Below, piece after piece: positions 29,050-37,707 of a DNA stretch of 64,000 bases. The stretch is from Thalassospira povalilytica. Its GTDB lineage: Bacteria > Pseudomonadota > Alphaproteobacteria > Rhodospirillales > Thalassospiraceae. The first letter of the stretch is position 1; the number at the start of each line of letters is the position of its first letter. A program made the position numbers and the translations under genes. The stretch spans positions 1 through 64,000 of the forward strand of contig NZ_PGTS01000002.1 of the NCBI RefSeq assembly GCF_002844235.1. The letters are read 5' to 3'. The notes under the pieces were generated by a model, which saw only the letters and a list, made by a program, of their open reading frames with translations, was not told the origin of the DNA and made no database searches.

Positions 29050-29889
29050 TCAGGTGGCCTCGGCACCGCCATTGGCGGCCCGGTTGCGCAGGCGTTCTGA
29101 TCGCAGGATCAGGATGCTGGCAATCACAATCAGGATTGATACCGCCAGGATAATCAGCGTCGCAAGTGCGTTGATTTCCGGCGATACACCCAGGCGCACC
29201 GATGAAAATACCTTCATCGGAAGGGTGGTCGAACCCGGCCCTGCGACAAAGCTTGCAATCACAAGATCATCAAGCGACAGCGTAAAGGACAGAAGCCACC
29301 CGGCCATCAATGCCGGAAGGATCATCGGAAGGGTAATCACGAAAAAGATCTTGCCCGGTTTGGCGCCAAGATCCATCGCGGCTTCCTCAACCGAAATGTC
29401 CATGCCTGACAGGCGCGATTGCACGACCACCGCGACATAGGCCGCGCAGAATGTCGTATGCGCGATTGTGATGGTCGAAAGCCCGCGTCCGGCCGGCCAG
29501 CCAATCAACTGTTCAAGGGTCACAAACAACAGCAAAAGCGACAGACCGGTAATGACTTCGGGCATGACAAGCGGGGCGGCAATCATGCCTGAAAACAGTG
29601 TCCGGCCCTTGAACCGGCCAAAGCGCGACATGACAAGCCCGGCCGGTGTGCCAAGTGCCAGCGCAAGCGTTGCCGACATCACCCCGATCCGCAGGCTGTT
29701 CCAGGCGGCATCGATCATGCCGTCATTGTTAAACAGCGACACATACCATTTGGTCGAAAACCCGGCCCAGACGGTAACCAGTTTGCCTTCGTTAAACGAA
29801 TAGACAATGACCAGCAGGATCGGCACATACAAAAACGCAAAGCCGAAAACCAAAGCCGAAATCAGGAAGGTTGAACGTTTCCCACTCAT
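29050..29889 (-). CDS. potI: Polyamine ABC transporter permease PotI
   Basis: This is the second inner-membrane permease of a putrescine-type ABC importer. Six TM helices are visible, with the EAA loop E-E-A-A-M-D-L-G-A-K-P-G-K-I-F that contacts the ATPase. The length of 279 aa matches PotI/PotC. Its start overlaps the end of potH by 4 bases (ATGA type), so translation is coupled. It is the last gene of the potG-potH-potI group. Confidence 0.93.
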   Translation of the reverse strand: MSGKRSTFLISALVFGFAFLYVPILLVIVYSFNEGKLVTVWAGFSTKWYVSLFNNDGMIDAAWNSLRIGVMSATLALALGTPAGLVMSRFGRFKGRTLFSGMIAAPLVMPEVITGLSLLLLFVTLEQLIGWPAGRGLSTITIAHTTFCAAYVAVVVQSRLSGMDISVEEAAMDLGAKPGKIFFVITLPMILPALMAGWLLSFTLSLDDLVIASFVAGPGSTTLPMKVFSSVRLGVSPEINALATLIILAVSILIVIASILILRSERLRNRAANGGAEAT

Positions 29890-30815
29890 TGTTCACGTTC
29901 CTCCTGCTTGGTCTGGATATGCTGGAACCACATGATCGGCACCACAAGGAAGATCAGCATGGCAATCGCCACCGCCGATGCAATCGGCCAGTCACGGTTG
30001 GCAAAGAATTCATTCCAAAGCGTTCGCCCGATCATAAGCGTATTCGGACCGCCCAGAAGTTCCGGGATAACGAATTCGCCAACAGCTGGAATAAACACCA
30101 GAAGCGACCCTGCCAGAATGCCGGGCAGGGACAGCGGCAAGGTCACCTTCACAAAGGCCTGCCAGGGTTTGCAGCCAAGATCCATCGCCGCTTCGATCAG
30201 GCTGATATCCATTTTCTCAAGCGTCGAATAAAGCGGCAGGATCATGAATGGCAGATAGGTATAAACAATGCCGACATAAACCGCGAACTCGGTCTGACGC
30301 ATGATCAGCGGTTCGGTAATGATCCCGGTCCACATCAGGAATGCATTGATCAGACCTTCGCGGTCCAGAATGCCGATCCAGGCATAAACACGGATCAGAA
30401 AGCTGGTCCAGAATGGCAGGATCACCAGCATCAAAAGAACGCTGCGCATCGATCCGCGGGCGCGTGCAATCCCGTAGGCCATCGGATAACCGATCAAAAG
30501 GGTAATGATCGTGGAAATGGCGGCAATCCGGATCGAATTAAGATAGGCCGTGGCATACAGGCTGTCAGATAACAGGAACAGATAGTTCCCGAAATTAAGC
30601 GTGATCGTGACGCCTTCATCAATCCATGCAAACAGGGCGCTATAAGGCGGCTGTGCATATTCCGCCATTGAAAAACTGATCTTCAGAACGATCAGAAACG
30701 GCACAAGGAAGAACAGGAAAAGCCAGAAATAAGGGATCCCGATCACCAATACCCGGCCATGCTTGATCATCCAGCGGTCAAATTTTTGCTTGATGGTTAG
30801 CTTGTCACTGCTCAT
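29886..30815 (-). CDS. potH: Polyamine ABC transporter permease PotH
   Basis: This is the first permease of the importer, with six TM helices. A longer N-terminal cytoplasmic part and the EAA loop E-A-A-M-D-L-G-C-K-P-W-Q-A-F are visible. S-F-L-I-R-V-Y-A-W and G-G-P-N-T-L-M-I-G are typical of PotH/PotB. I place the start at 30815, where its ATG overlaps the TGA of potG; this gives 309 aa. A longer frame from 30872 would run well into potG. Confidence 0.93.
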   Translation of the reverse strand: MSSDKLTIKQKFDRWMIKHGRVLVIGIPYFWLFLFFLVPFLIVLKISFSMAEYAQPPYSALFAWIDEGVTITLNFGNYLFLLSDSLYATAYLNSIRIAAISTIITLLIGYPMAYGIARARGSMRSVLLMLVILPFWTSFLIRVYAWIGILDREGLINAFLMWTGIITEPLIMRQTEFAVYVGIVYTYLPFMILPLYSTLEKMDISLIEAAMDLGCKPWQAFVKVTLPLSLPGILAGSLLVFIPAVGEFVIPELLGGPNTLMIGRTLWNEFFANRDWPIASAVAIAMLIFLVVPIMWFQHIQTKQEEREQ

Positions 30816-31999
30816 TTGTTCAGAACCGAAGCAGCCCCGGCCTCCCACGATACCCACACGCTGTCTTCCCACGTATAGCGCGGTTCGATCTGGCGGGTGG
30901 AATTGGGCTCGGTGACCTTGATGCGTTTGCCGGTTTCAAGGCGCACGTGATAGGTCGAAATACCCCCAAGATAACCGATCTCTTCGACCTTGCCCGACAG
31001 GCAGTTATATTTGGTGTCTTCCGGCGCATCCTTGGTCAGACGCAGGCGTTCCGGGCGCAGTGCCACCCAGAAAGTCATGCCTTCATGGCCCTGAACGGCG
31101 TGATCGATATAGATATCGCAATTGGCCTCGTCCGATTTGATGACCGCGTATTTTTCATCATCATCAACCAGAACACCTTCGATCAGATTGACCTGGCCCA
31201 GGAAGTTCGCGGTATAGCGGCTGTTGGGATATTCATACAGTTCGAACGGGGTGCCGATCTGATTGATCACGCCTTCATTCATCACCGCAATGCGCGATGC
31301 CATGGTCATGGCCTCTTCCTGGTCATGGGTCACCATGACAAAGGTCGTGCCGACTTTTTCCTGAATATTGACCAGTTCGAACTGGGTCTGTTCGCGCAGC
31401 TTCTTGTCAAGCGCACCCAACGGTTCATCAAGCAAAAGCACCTTCGGGCGCTTGACCAGTGACCGTGCAAGGGCGACACGCTGGCGCTGACCACCCGAAA
31501 GCTGATGGGGTTTGCGTTTGGCAAATTTGGTCATTTGCACAAGGGCAAGCATATCAGCAACCTGTTCCTTGATCTCGGCGCGCGAAACGCCGTCCTGAAC
31601 AAGGCCGAACGCCACATTCTGTTCAACACTCATATGCGGAAACAGGGCATAGGACTGGAACATCATATTGGTCGGGCGTTCATAGGCCGGGACGCCGGCC
31701 ATATCGACACCATCAATGAAAATCTTGCCCGATGTGGGTTCTTCAAATCCGGCAAGCATGCGCAGAAGCGTCGTTTTCCCGCAGCCCGAACCGCCCAGAA
31801 GGGCGAAAAGCTCGTGGCGATAAATATCAAGGGAAACGTCATCGACAGCGTAAAAGTCGCCGAATTTTTTGGTCACATTCTCGAAGCGGATATAGGGAAC
31901 CGCATCTGGATTGTTCCAAGGTTGCGTCTTATGCACGTCCTCATGCGCGCGATCCAAAACCGCCTCAGGCACCAGCATTCTCCCCTTTTTCAGTGTCAT
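30812..31999 (-). CDS. potG: Polyamine ABC transporter ATP-binding protein PotG
   Basis: The ATPase subunit has Walker A G-G-S-G-C-G-K-T-T, a Q-loop (M-M-F-Q-S-Y-A-L-F-P-H-M), the signature L-S-G-G-Q-R-Q-R-V-A and Walker B L-L-L-D-E-P. The H-loop H-D-Q-E-E-A-M follows, then a C-terminal TOBE regulatory domain. Similarity to E. coli PotG extends through most of the ATPase domain. The start is uncertain: 31999 and 31978 are both possible, and the second has AAGGGGAG very close to its ATG. It lies downstream of potF behind a terminator, so it is probably made in smaller amounts than the binding protein. Confidence 0.92.
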   Translation of the reverse strand: MTLKKGRMLVPEAVLDRAHEDVHKTQPWNNPDAVPYIRFENVTKKFGDFYAVDDVSLDIYRHELFALLGGSGCGKTTLLRMLAGFEEPTSGKIFIDGVDMAGVPAYERPTNMMFQSYALFPHMSVEQNVAFGLVQDGVSRAEIKEQVADMLALVQMTKFAKRKPHQLSGGQRQRVALARSLVKRPKVLLLDEPLGALDKKLREQTQFELVNIQEKVGTTFVMVTHDQEEAMTMASRIAVMNEGVINQIGTPFELYEYPNSRYTANFLGQVNLIEGVLVDDDEKYAVIKSDEANCDIYIDHAVQGHEGMTFWVALRPERLRLTKDAPEDTKYNCLSGKVEEIGYLGGISTYHVRLETGKRIKVTEPNSTRQIEPRYTWEDSVWVSWEAGAASVLNK

Positions 32000-32426
32000 G
32001 ATGAACCGATTTGACCAGACGACAGTCCCTGATGATCTGCTGCGCAAGTTTTTGATTATTGCGTCGGCGCCGGGTGTCGGTTCGCTCTGATAACAGGATG
32101 AAGCAATTCTACAATCTGTAAAGAGGGGTGTGCGATATTTTGAACAACAAATATGATTTGCCGCCCAAAACGGCAGAAAATGGCCTTTGGGTGTTCAGAA
32201 AATGTGCATTCTTCGACCGCTGAGGACGGCGCGCGGACGGGCGGGGATTGTGTGACTGTCTTCACAGCTTTGCGAGTCACAGCGATGCCGGGGGCGGGAG
32301 GTGGCCGGCACTGGGCGTCTGGCACTTGATGTCGCCGATAAGAAAAGGGCGCGATGAAAATCGCGCCCTTTGATGGTTCGAACTGTTTTGTTGTCCGATC
32401 ATCAGGGGATGATCGCAAATACAGTC
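32000..32426. other. 427-base gap between potF and potG
   Basis: It contains the potF terminator near its right end. Otherwise it is AT-rich leader sequence for potG. No coding frame with family character was found. Confidence 0.5.
32342..32372 (-). terminator. Terminator after potF
   Basis: On the minus strand AAAGGGCGCGAT pairs with ATCGCGCCCTTT around a 4-base loop, followed by TCTT. Partial read-through here would give the usual excess of binding protein over transporter. Confidence 0.85.
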
Positions 32427-33527
32427 TTACTGACCGGTTTTAAGCTTGGTCCAAAGACGGGTACGGGTACGCAGTTCGCGCGAACCAGGTTCGACTTTCG
32501 AACGCAGACGTTCTTTGACTTCCTGCGGCGGGTAGATACCCGGATCGTTCAGGAGTTCCTCGTCAACCAGTTCCATTGCCGCCAGGTTCGGGGTGGCATA
32601 GGCAACATAGTTGGCAATGTCGGCTTCAACGTCGGCACGCAGCACATAATCGATGAATTTGTGTGCCAGTTCCGCATTCGGCGCATCGGCCGGAATCATC
32701 ATGGCATCAAACCAGATCAGGGTGCCTTCCTTGGGGATGACATACTTGATCTCGTTGCCGTTGCCGGCTTCTTCGGCGCGAAGGGCAGCCATGCCAACGT
32801 CACCCGACCAGCCAACAGAAACACAGGTGTTCCCGTTTGCAAGATCGTTGATGTATTGCGAACTGTGGAAATAGGTCACGTAAGGACGGATTTTTTCCAG
32901 CTCGGCAATCGCGGTTTCAATCGATTCTGCGGTCGGTGCGCCGTCTTCCATATTGCCAAGATAGAAGTTGACCAGCGGCACAACCTCGCCCGGATCATCG
33001 AGAAGGCTCAGACCGCATTTCGACAGCGGCTCGGCATATTTCGGATCGAAAATCAGTGACCAGCTATCGACCGGTGCGTCGTCGCCAAGGACTTCCTTGA
33101 CCTTCTCGACGTTATAGCCATAGCCGTTCGTACCCCAGAAATACGGAACGGCAAATTTGTTGTCCGGGTCGTATTTGGCCTGCTGTTTCAGGATGACCGG
33201 ATCAAGATTGCCATAGTTGGACAATTTCGATTTGTCGATTTCCTGGAAGATACCGGCCTTGATCAGGCGTTCGGCATCGGCAAGGGTCGGGACAACAATG
33301 TCATACCCGGAATTGCCTGCCAGCAGCTTTGCTTCGACAACCTGGTTGCTGTCATAGACGTCGTAGTTAACCTTGATGCCGGTTTCTTTTTCGAAATTGG
33401 CAATGGTTTCTTCGCCGATATAATCCGACCAGTTATAGATGTTCAGAACATCTTCGGCCTGCGCCGCGCCGGCAAGGCCAACGGATGCAAGCACAACAAG
33501 GCTTGAAGATTTAAGAAGAGATTTCAT
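32427..33527 (-). CDS. potF: Putrescine/polyamine-binding protein PotF
   Basis: This is the periplasmic solute-binding protein of the importer. The signal peptide is clear (M-K-S-L-L-K, hydrophobic core, A-Q-A-E-D). The mature start L-N-I-Y-N-W-S-D-Y-I is the hallmark of PotD/PotF proteins, and F-E-K-E-T-G-I-K-V-N-Y-D-V-Y-D follows. W-S-L-I-F-D-P-K-Y and the polyamine-site region S-V-G-W-S-G-D are present. The start at 33527 follows GGGAGG; upstream in-frame codons would add a nonsense leader. PotF type (putrescine) rather than PotD (spermidine) is favoured by the potFGHI order. Confidence 0.93.
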   Translation of the reverse strand: MKSLLKSSSLVVLASVGLAGAAQAEDVLNIYNWSDYIGEETIANFEKETGIKVNYDVYDSNQVVEAKLLAGNSGYDIVVPTLADAERLIKAGIFQEIDKSKLSNYGNLDPVILKQQAKYDPDNKFAVPYFWGTNGYGYNVEKVKEVLGDDAPVDSWSLIFDPKYAEPLSKCGLSLLDDPGEVVPLVNFYLGNMEDGAPTAESIETAIAELEKIRPYVTYFHSSQYINDLANGNTCVSVGWSGDVGMAALRAEEAGNGNEIKYVIPKEGTLIWFDAMMIPADAPNAELAHKFIDYVLRADVEADIANYVAYATPNLAAMELVDEELLNDPGIYPPQEVKERLRSKVEPGSRELRTRTRLWTKLKTGQ

Positions 33528-33752
33528 TTCGCTGAGCCTCCCATGTGGCAGCGTTTGAAAAGTTTGGGCGTCCTGTTGTTTCATTCCCCCAGGACAAGAG
33601 GACACGTCCAATATCCTTCGAATGCATCAGGATATTGTCAAACACAAGATGGAAAATTGTGCATTTTTCGCATCAAGTGAAAATTTGGGCATTCGAGATG
33701 CAATAATCTTGCGCCGGGTTCAGGATCCCGGCGCAAAATTCGATCTGTGATT

Positions 33753-35102
33753 TTAAACGTTGAGCAACAGGTGCTCGCGTTCCCAGGCGCTGATCACGGT
33801 CTGATAGGCATCCCATTCCGCTTCCTTGACCGCCAGAACCGCAGCCGAGAATTCCTCGCCCAGAAGTTCTTTCAGCGGCTTGCAACGCTGGAATTTCGCC
33901 AGTGCCTCGTGGATATGACGGGGCAGGGAATGCGCCCGGTCATAGCCCGACCCTTCGATCGGCGACGTCGGTTCGACTTCTTCAAGAATACCCAGAAGAC
34001 CACAGGCAAGGGACGCTGCCACCGCAAGATACGGGTTGGCATCGGCACCCGGAATGCGGTTTTCGATCCGGCGTGCGGCTGCCGGGCCATTGGGCTGACG
34101 CAGACCGACCGTTCGGTTATCAAGCGACCAGTGCATGTTGATCGGGGCATCCGACCAGGGCTGCAAACGGCGATAACTGTTCAGATTCGGTGCCAGAAGC
34201 GGCATGGCCGCAGGCAGATACCGCTGCAAGCCGCCAATATAGTTCAGGAACATCTTGGAGTTTTCGCCGTCATCATCGGCAAACAGGTTCTTGCCGGTAT
34301 TGATATCGACAAGACTCTGATGAATATGCATCGCACTGCCCGGATGGTTGCCCATCGGTTTGGCCATGAAGGTACCATAGACTCCATGCTTGAGTGCGGT
34401 TTCGCGCAGCGTGCGCTTGAACAGGAACGACTGGTCCGCCAGTTCAAGCGGCTCACCATGGTTGAAGTTCATTTCAAGCTGGGCGGGACCGGATTCGTGG
34501 CTCATGGTATCGGCATCGATATCCATGGCTTCGCAATAGTCATAAAGATCTTCGATCAGCGGGTCGAACTCGTTGATCGCATCAATGCCAAACGCGTTCG
34601 ATGCACGTTCCGGGCGGCCGGAACGGCCAATCGGCGGTTCAAGCGGGTTGTCCGGATCGGTGTTTTTCGCCACCAGATAAAATTCAAGTTCCGGGGCAAT
34701 GACGGGTTTCATGCCGCGTTCTTCAAATGCCTTGAGAACACGTTTGAGAACCCCGCGCGGCGAGGTCGAAACTTCCTCGCCAGAGAAGTGATAGCAATCG
34801 CAGATGATCTGGGCAGTCGGCTCCTCGTACCACGGCACGACGCGGATGGTTTCCGGATCGGGAACCATGACGACGTCTTTTTCCGCCGGGTCAAGGAATG
34901 CATCGGTTTCTTCCGGATAGCCGCCGGTTACAGTCAGGCAGAAAATCGCCTCCGGGATGGCAAGGCTTTTGGCTTCCAGACCGCGCAGAAACTTCTGCGT
35001 CGGCAGAACCTTGCCCCGGGCCACCCCCGACATGTCCGGTACAATGCATTCGACTTCTTCGATTTTTCGCTCAGATAGCCACTTCTTGAGATCGGTGCTC
35101 AT
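33753..35102 (-). CDS. Glutamine synthetase-family ligase, probable gamma-glutamylputrescine synthetase
   Basis: The protein has the glutamine synthetase fold. M-S-G-V-A-R-G-K-V-L is near the N-terminus, P-E-L-E-F-Y and the Mg sites follow. G-S-A-M-H-I-H-Q-S and the R-R-I-E-N-R-I-P-G-A-D-A-N-P-Y end are also visible. Housekeeping GlnA adenylylation features are missing and the length (about 449 aa) fits the PuuA group. PuuA joins putrescine to glutamate as the first step of the gamma-glutamyl pathway. The position just before potF supports polyamine use. In-frame upstream starts at 35165 or 35174 are possible; none has a convincing ribosome site. Confidence 0.85.
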   Translation of the reverse strand: MSTDLKKWLSERKIEEVECIVPDMSGVARGKVLPTQKFLRGLEAKSLAIPEAIFCLTVTGGYPEETDAFLDPAEKDVVMVPDPETIRVVPWYEEPTAQIICDCYHFSGEEVSTSPRGVLKRVLKAFEERGMKPVIAPELEFYLVAKNTDPDNPLEPPIGRSGRPERASNAFGIDAINEFDPLIEDLYDYCEAMDIDADTMSHESGPAQLEMNFNHGEPLELADQSFLFKRTLRETALKHGVYGTFMAKPMGNHPGSAMHIHQSLVDINTGKNLFADDDGENSKMFLNYIGGLQRYLPAAMPLLAPNLNSYRRLQPWSDAPINMHWSLDNRTVGLRQPNGPAAARRIENRIPGADANPYLAVAASLACGLLGILEEVEPTSPIEGSGYDRAHSLPRHIHEALAKFQRCKPLKELLGEEFSAAVLAVKEAEWDAYQTVISAWEREHLLLNV

Positions 35103-35372
35103 ATGTAGTCGGGCGCTTTCACGCCAGTCCTTCAAAATTGCATTTTCTTGCGTTTTTCGGGCCATTCCCGACAAATTTCACAAGAAAGAATGTTGGTCTT
35201 CGAAGAGTTTTGTATTTTATTTTGTTATTGTTTTTGTTTTTCGAATTATAGTCGAAATATCGGTGTGATCGTCGAAGATATCAATTCATATCTCTGGAAC
35301 GACCCCACCATATTGCGGTATAACTGCTCCAGATTATAAGGGCAGCGCTTGGACGCTGGTCAAGGAGGTATT

Positions 35373-36377
35373 ATGAAAATCGAACATCCCTATCTTATGT
35401 TTCTTGGTGACGCGCCGGACGAACTGGCTGCAAAAACCGCAATCGGCATCAAGCAGTGGCGCCCGGAATGGTGCGTCGGTCAGCTCAGCCTGCCGGGCTG
35501 TCAGGCTGATCTCGGTCTGCAGGAAATGACGATCGCCGAAGCAAAGGCCGCTGGCGTCAAAACCCTGGTTCTTGGTGTTGCCAACCGTGGCGGCATTATC
35601 GGCCCGGCATGGATGGAAACCCTGCTTGCCGCAATTGATGCCGGCATGGATATCGCCAACGGTCTTCATACCCGTCTTTCGACGATTCCCGAGCTGGTCG
35701 AAGCTGCTGCCGCCAAAGGTGTAAAGCTGTTTGACGTTCGCCACTTCGATGGCAAGGTCCCGGTCGGCAACGGCGAAAAACGTTCCGGCAAGCGCGTGCT
35801 GGCAGTTGGTACCGACTGCTCGGTTGGTAAAATGTACACCACTCTTGCCATTGATGCCGAAATGAAAAAACGCGGCATGAAGTCCGACTTCCGCGCAACT
35901 GGCCAGACCGGCATCTTTATCGCCGGCGAAGGCATCTCGGTTGATGCGGTGATTTCCGACTTCATCTCCGGTGCAGTTGAAACCATTGCGCCGGCCAATG
36001 ATGCAGATCACTGGGACGTTATCGAAGGGCAGGGCAGCCTGTTCCACGCTTCGTTCTCGGGTGTGACCATGGGCCTGATCCACGGCTCCCAGCCCGATGC
36101 GCTGGTTGTCTGCCATGAACCGACCCGTGCGCACATGCGTGGTCTTCCGGGCTACAAGCTTCCGGATCTCAAGACCTGCATGGATGTCAATCTGATGCAT
36201 GCCAAACTGACCAACCCGAACTGTGTGGTTGTCGGTTTTGCCATCAACACCAAGGCGCTTGACGATGCCGCCGCGACCAAGCTTCTGGCCGATATCGAAG
36301 CCGAATTCGGTCTTCCGGCTGTTGACCCGGTCCGCACCGGCGTTGCGTCGATCGTCGACAAGCTTCAGGAGATTTAA
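35373..36377 (+). CDS. dgcN: D-glutamate N-acetyltransferase DgcN (DUF1611)
   Basis: The protein fits the DUF1611 family, whose members were linked to D-glutamate use in marine bacteria as DgcN, which N-acetylates D-glutamate. Visible features are an N-terminal domain with K-T-A-I-G-I-K-Q-W-R-P-E-W and G-V-A-N-R-G-G. A P-loop-like G-T-D-C-S-V-G-K-M-Y-T-T (about residues 148-159) starts the C-terminal domain. I-E-G-Q-G-S-L and S-Q-P-D-A-L-V-V-C-H follow. The start has an ideal AAGGAGG site 5 bases upstream, which excludes the earlier ATG at 35349. dgcA follows after one base. Confidence 0.87.
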   Translation: MKIEHPYLMFLGDAPDELAAKTAIGIKQWRPEWCVGQLSLPGCQADLGLQEMTIAEAKAAGVKTLVLGVANRGGIIGPAWMETLLAAIDAGMDIANGLHTRLSTIPELVEAAAAKGVKLFDVRHFDGKVPVGNGEKRSGKRVLAVGTDCSVGKMYTTLAIDAEMKKRGMKSDFRATGQTGIFIAGEGISVDAVISDFISGAVETIAPANDADHWDVIEGQGSLFHASFSGVTMGLIHGSQPDALVVCHEPTRAHMRGLPGYKLPDLKTCMDVNLMHAKLTNPNCVVVGFAINTKALDDAAATKLLADIEAEFGLPAVDPVRTGVASIVDKLQEI

Positions 36378-36378
36378 G

Positions 36379-37359
36379 TTGCCTCAACTCACTGTGATTT
36401 CCGAAGTCTTCCCCCTTGCACAGGTTTTCAAAATCTCGCGCGGGGCCCGGACCGAGGCACATGTGGTCAAGGTGACCCTGACGGACGGCACCCATACGGG
36501 CTATGGGGAATGCGTTCCCTATGCCCGTTACGGGGAAACGGTCGATGGTGTCATTGCTGATATCAATGCCCAGGCCGATGCCCTGTCGCGCGGCATGACC
36601 CGCAAGGAGCTTCAGGACGCCATGAAGGCCGGCGCGGCACGCAATGCCGTTGATTGCGCCTATTGGGATCTCGAAGCCAAGCGGTTCGGCCGTCGTGTCT
36701 GGGAAATGATCGGGCACAAGGCACCGGAAGGTCTGGTAACGGCCGAAACGCTCAGCATCGATACCCCTGACAACATGCGCGAAGCAGCACGCAAAATCGC
36801 CCATGCGCCGTTGTTGAAGGTCAAGCTGAACGGGGAAAATGTTCTCGAATCCGTGCGTGCGGTTCGCGAAGGTGCCCCGACGGCCCGCATCATTGTCGAT
36901 GCCAACGAAGCCTGGTCACTTGATCTGCTCGAAGATATCGGGGCCGAACTTGACGGGTTGGGAGTCGAAATGATCGAACAGCCGCTTCCTGCCGGTCAGG
37001 ATGATGGTCTGATCGATATCGATTGCCCGGTTCTGCTATGTGCTGATGAGTCGGTTCATACGGTGGCAGATATTCCGCGTCTGGCCAATCTCTATGACAT
37101 GATCAATATCAAGCTCGACAAGACCGGCGGCCTTACCGGTGCGCTCGAACTTGCCGAAGCAGCCTCCAAGGCAGGCATGCAAATTATGACCGGCTGCATG
37201 GTCGGGACATCGCTTGCAATGGCACCGGCCATGATCATCGGCGCAATGTCGCGCATTGTTGATCTTGATGGTCCGATCTGGATGGCTAAGGATCGCGACC
37301 ACGCCCTGACCTTCAAAAACGGGGTGATGGGGCTTCCCGATCGTGCCCTTTGGGGGTGA
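36379..37359 (+). CDS. dgcA: N-acetyl-D-glutamate racemase DgcA (enolase superfamily)
   Basis: This is a muconate-lactonizing / dipeptide-epimerase type enolase-superfamily protein. The catalytic K-x-K is in L-L-K-V-K-L-N. The metal ligands are in I-I-V-D-A-N-E-A-W, E-Q-P-L and C-A-D-E-S, and the second base Lys is in I-N-I-K-L-D-K-T-G-G. Next to dgcN the likely role is racemising N-acetyl-D-glutamate to the L form. I chose the TTG at 36379, one base after the dgcN stop, because AGGAGA lies just upstream. All ATG options lie inside dgcN or would cut the N-terminal cap. A terminator closes the pair. Confidence 0.87.
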   Translation: MPQLTVISEVFPLAQVFKISRGARTEAHVVKVTLTDGTHTGYGECVPYARYGETVDGVIADINAQADALSRGMTRKELQDAMKAGAARNAVDCAYWDLEAKRFGRRVWEMIGHKAPEGLVTAETLSIDTPDNMREAARKIAHAPLLKVKLNGENVLESVRAVREGAPTARIIVDANEAWSLDLLEDIGAELDGLGVEMIEQPLPAGQDDGLIDIDCPVLLCADESVHTVADIPRLANLYDMINIKLDKTGGLTGALELAEAASKAGMQIMTGCMVGTSLAMAPAMIIGAMSRIVDLDGPIWMAKDRDHALTFKNGVMGLPDRALWG

Positions 37360-37707
37360 TGCCGATGCACGCAGGTCGGTGATCTGTGTGCATCCTGTCA
37401 TTTGACTGATATGTTTCAAAAGGCCGCCCCGGCATTCGGGTGCGGCCTTTTTCTTTTGCGCAATATGACCGCAGGTCGAATTGCCTTTGCTGCCATTTTG
37501 AAAAAGTTTCAGTTTTTTTAAAGCGATTCCAAAATTGAAACTTGAATAATTATCTTTTTTATCAATATGTTGCGCCACGGTTCTCGACGGTGTTGCAAAG
37601 ATCGCTATGTCGTTTGGATACGACCACCTCCAATGGATAGTTGTATCTTTGGTTAAATAAGGGAACCATGATGGTCACATTCGGGGACAGGTAGGTCCCT
37701 GAAATTA
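37360..37707. other. 348-base gap before the diguanylate cyclase gene
   Basis: It holds the dgcA terminator and then AT-rich leader sequence. I looked for a c-di-GMP riboswitch ahead of the cyclase gene and saw none. Confidence 0.45.
37418..37452 (+). terminator. Terminator after dgcA
   Basis: AAAAGGCCGC (37418-37427) pairs with GCGGCCTTTT (37442-37451), extended by CCCGG/TCGGGT in the loop, and is followed by TTCTTTT. Confidence 0.87.
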
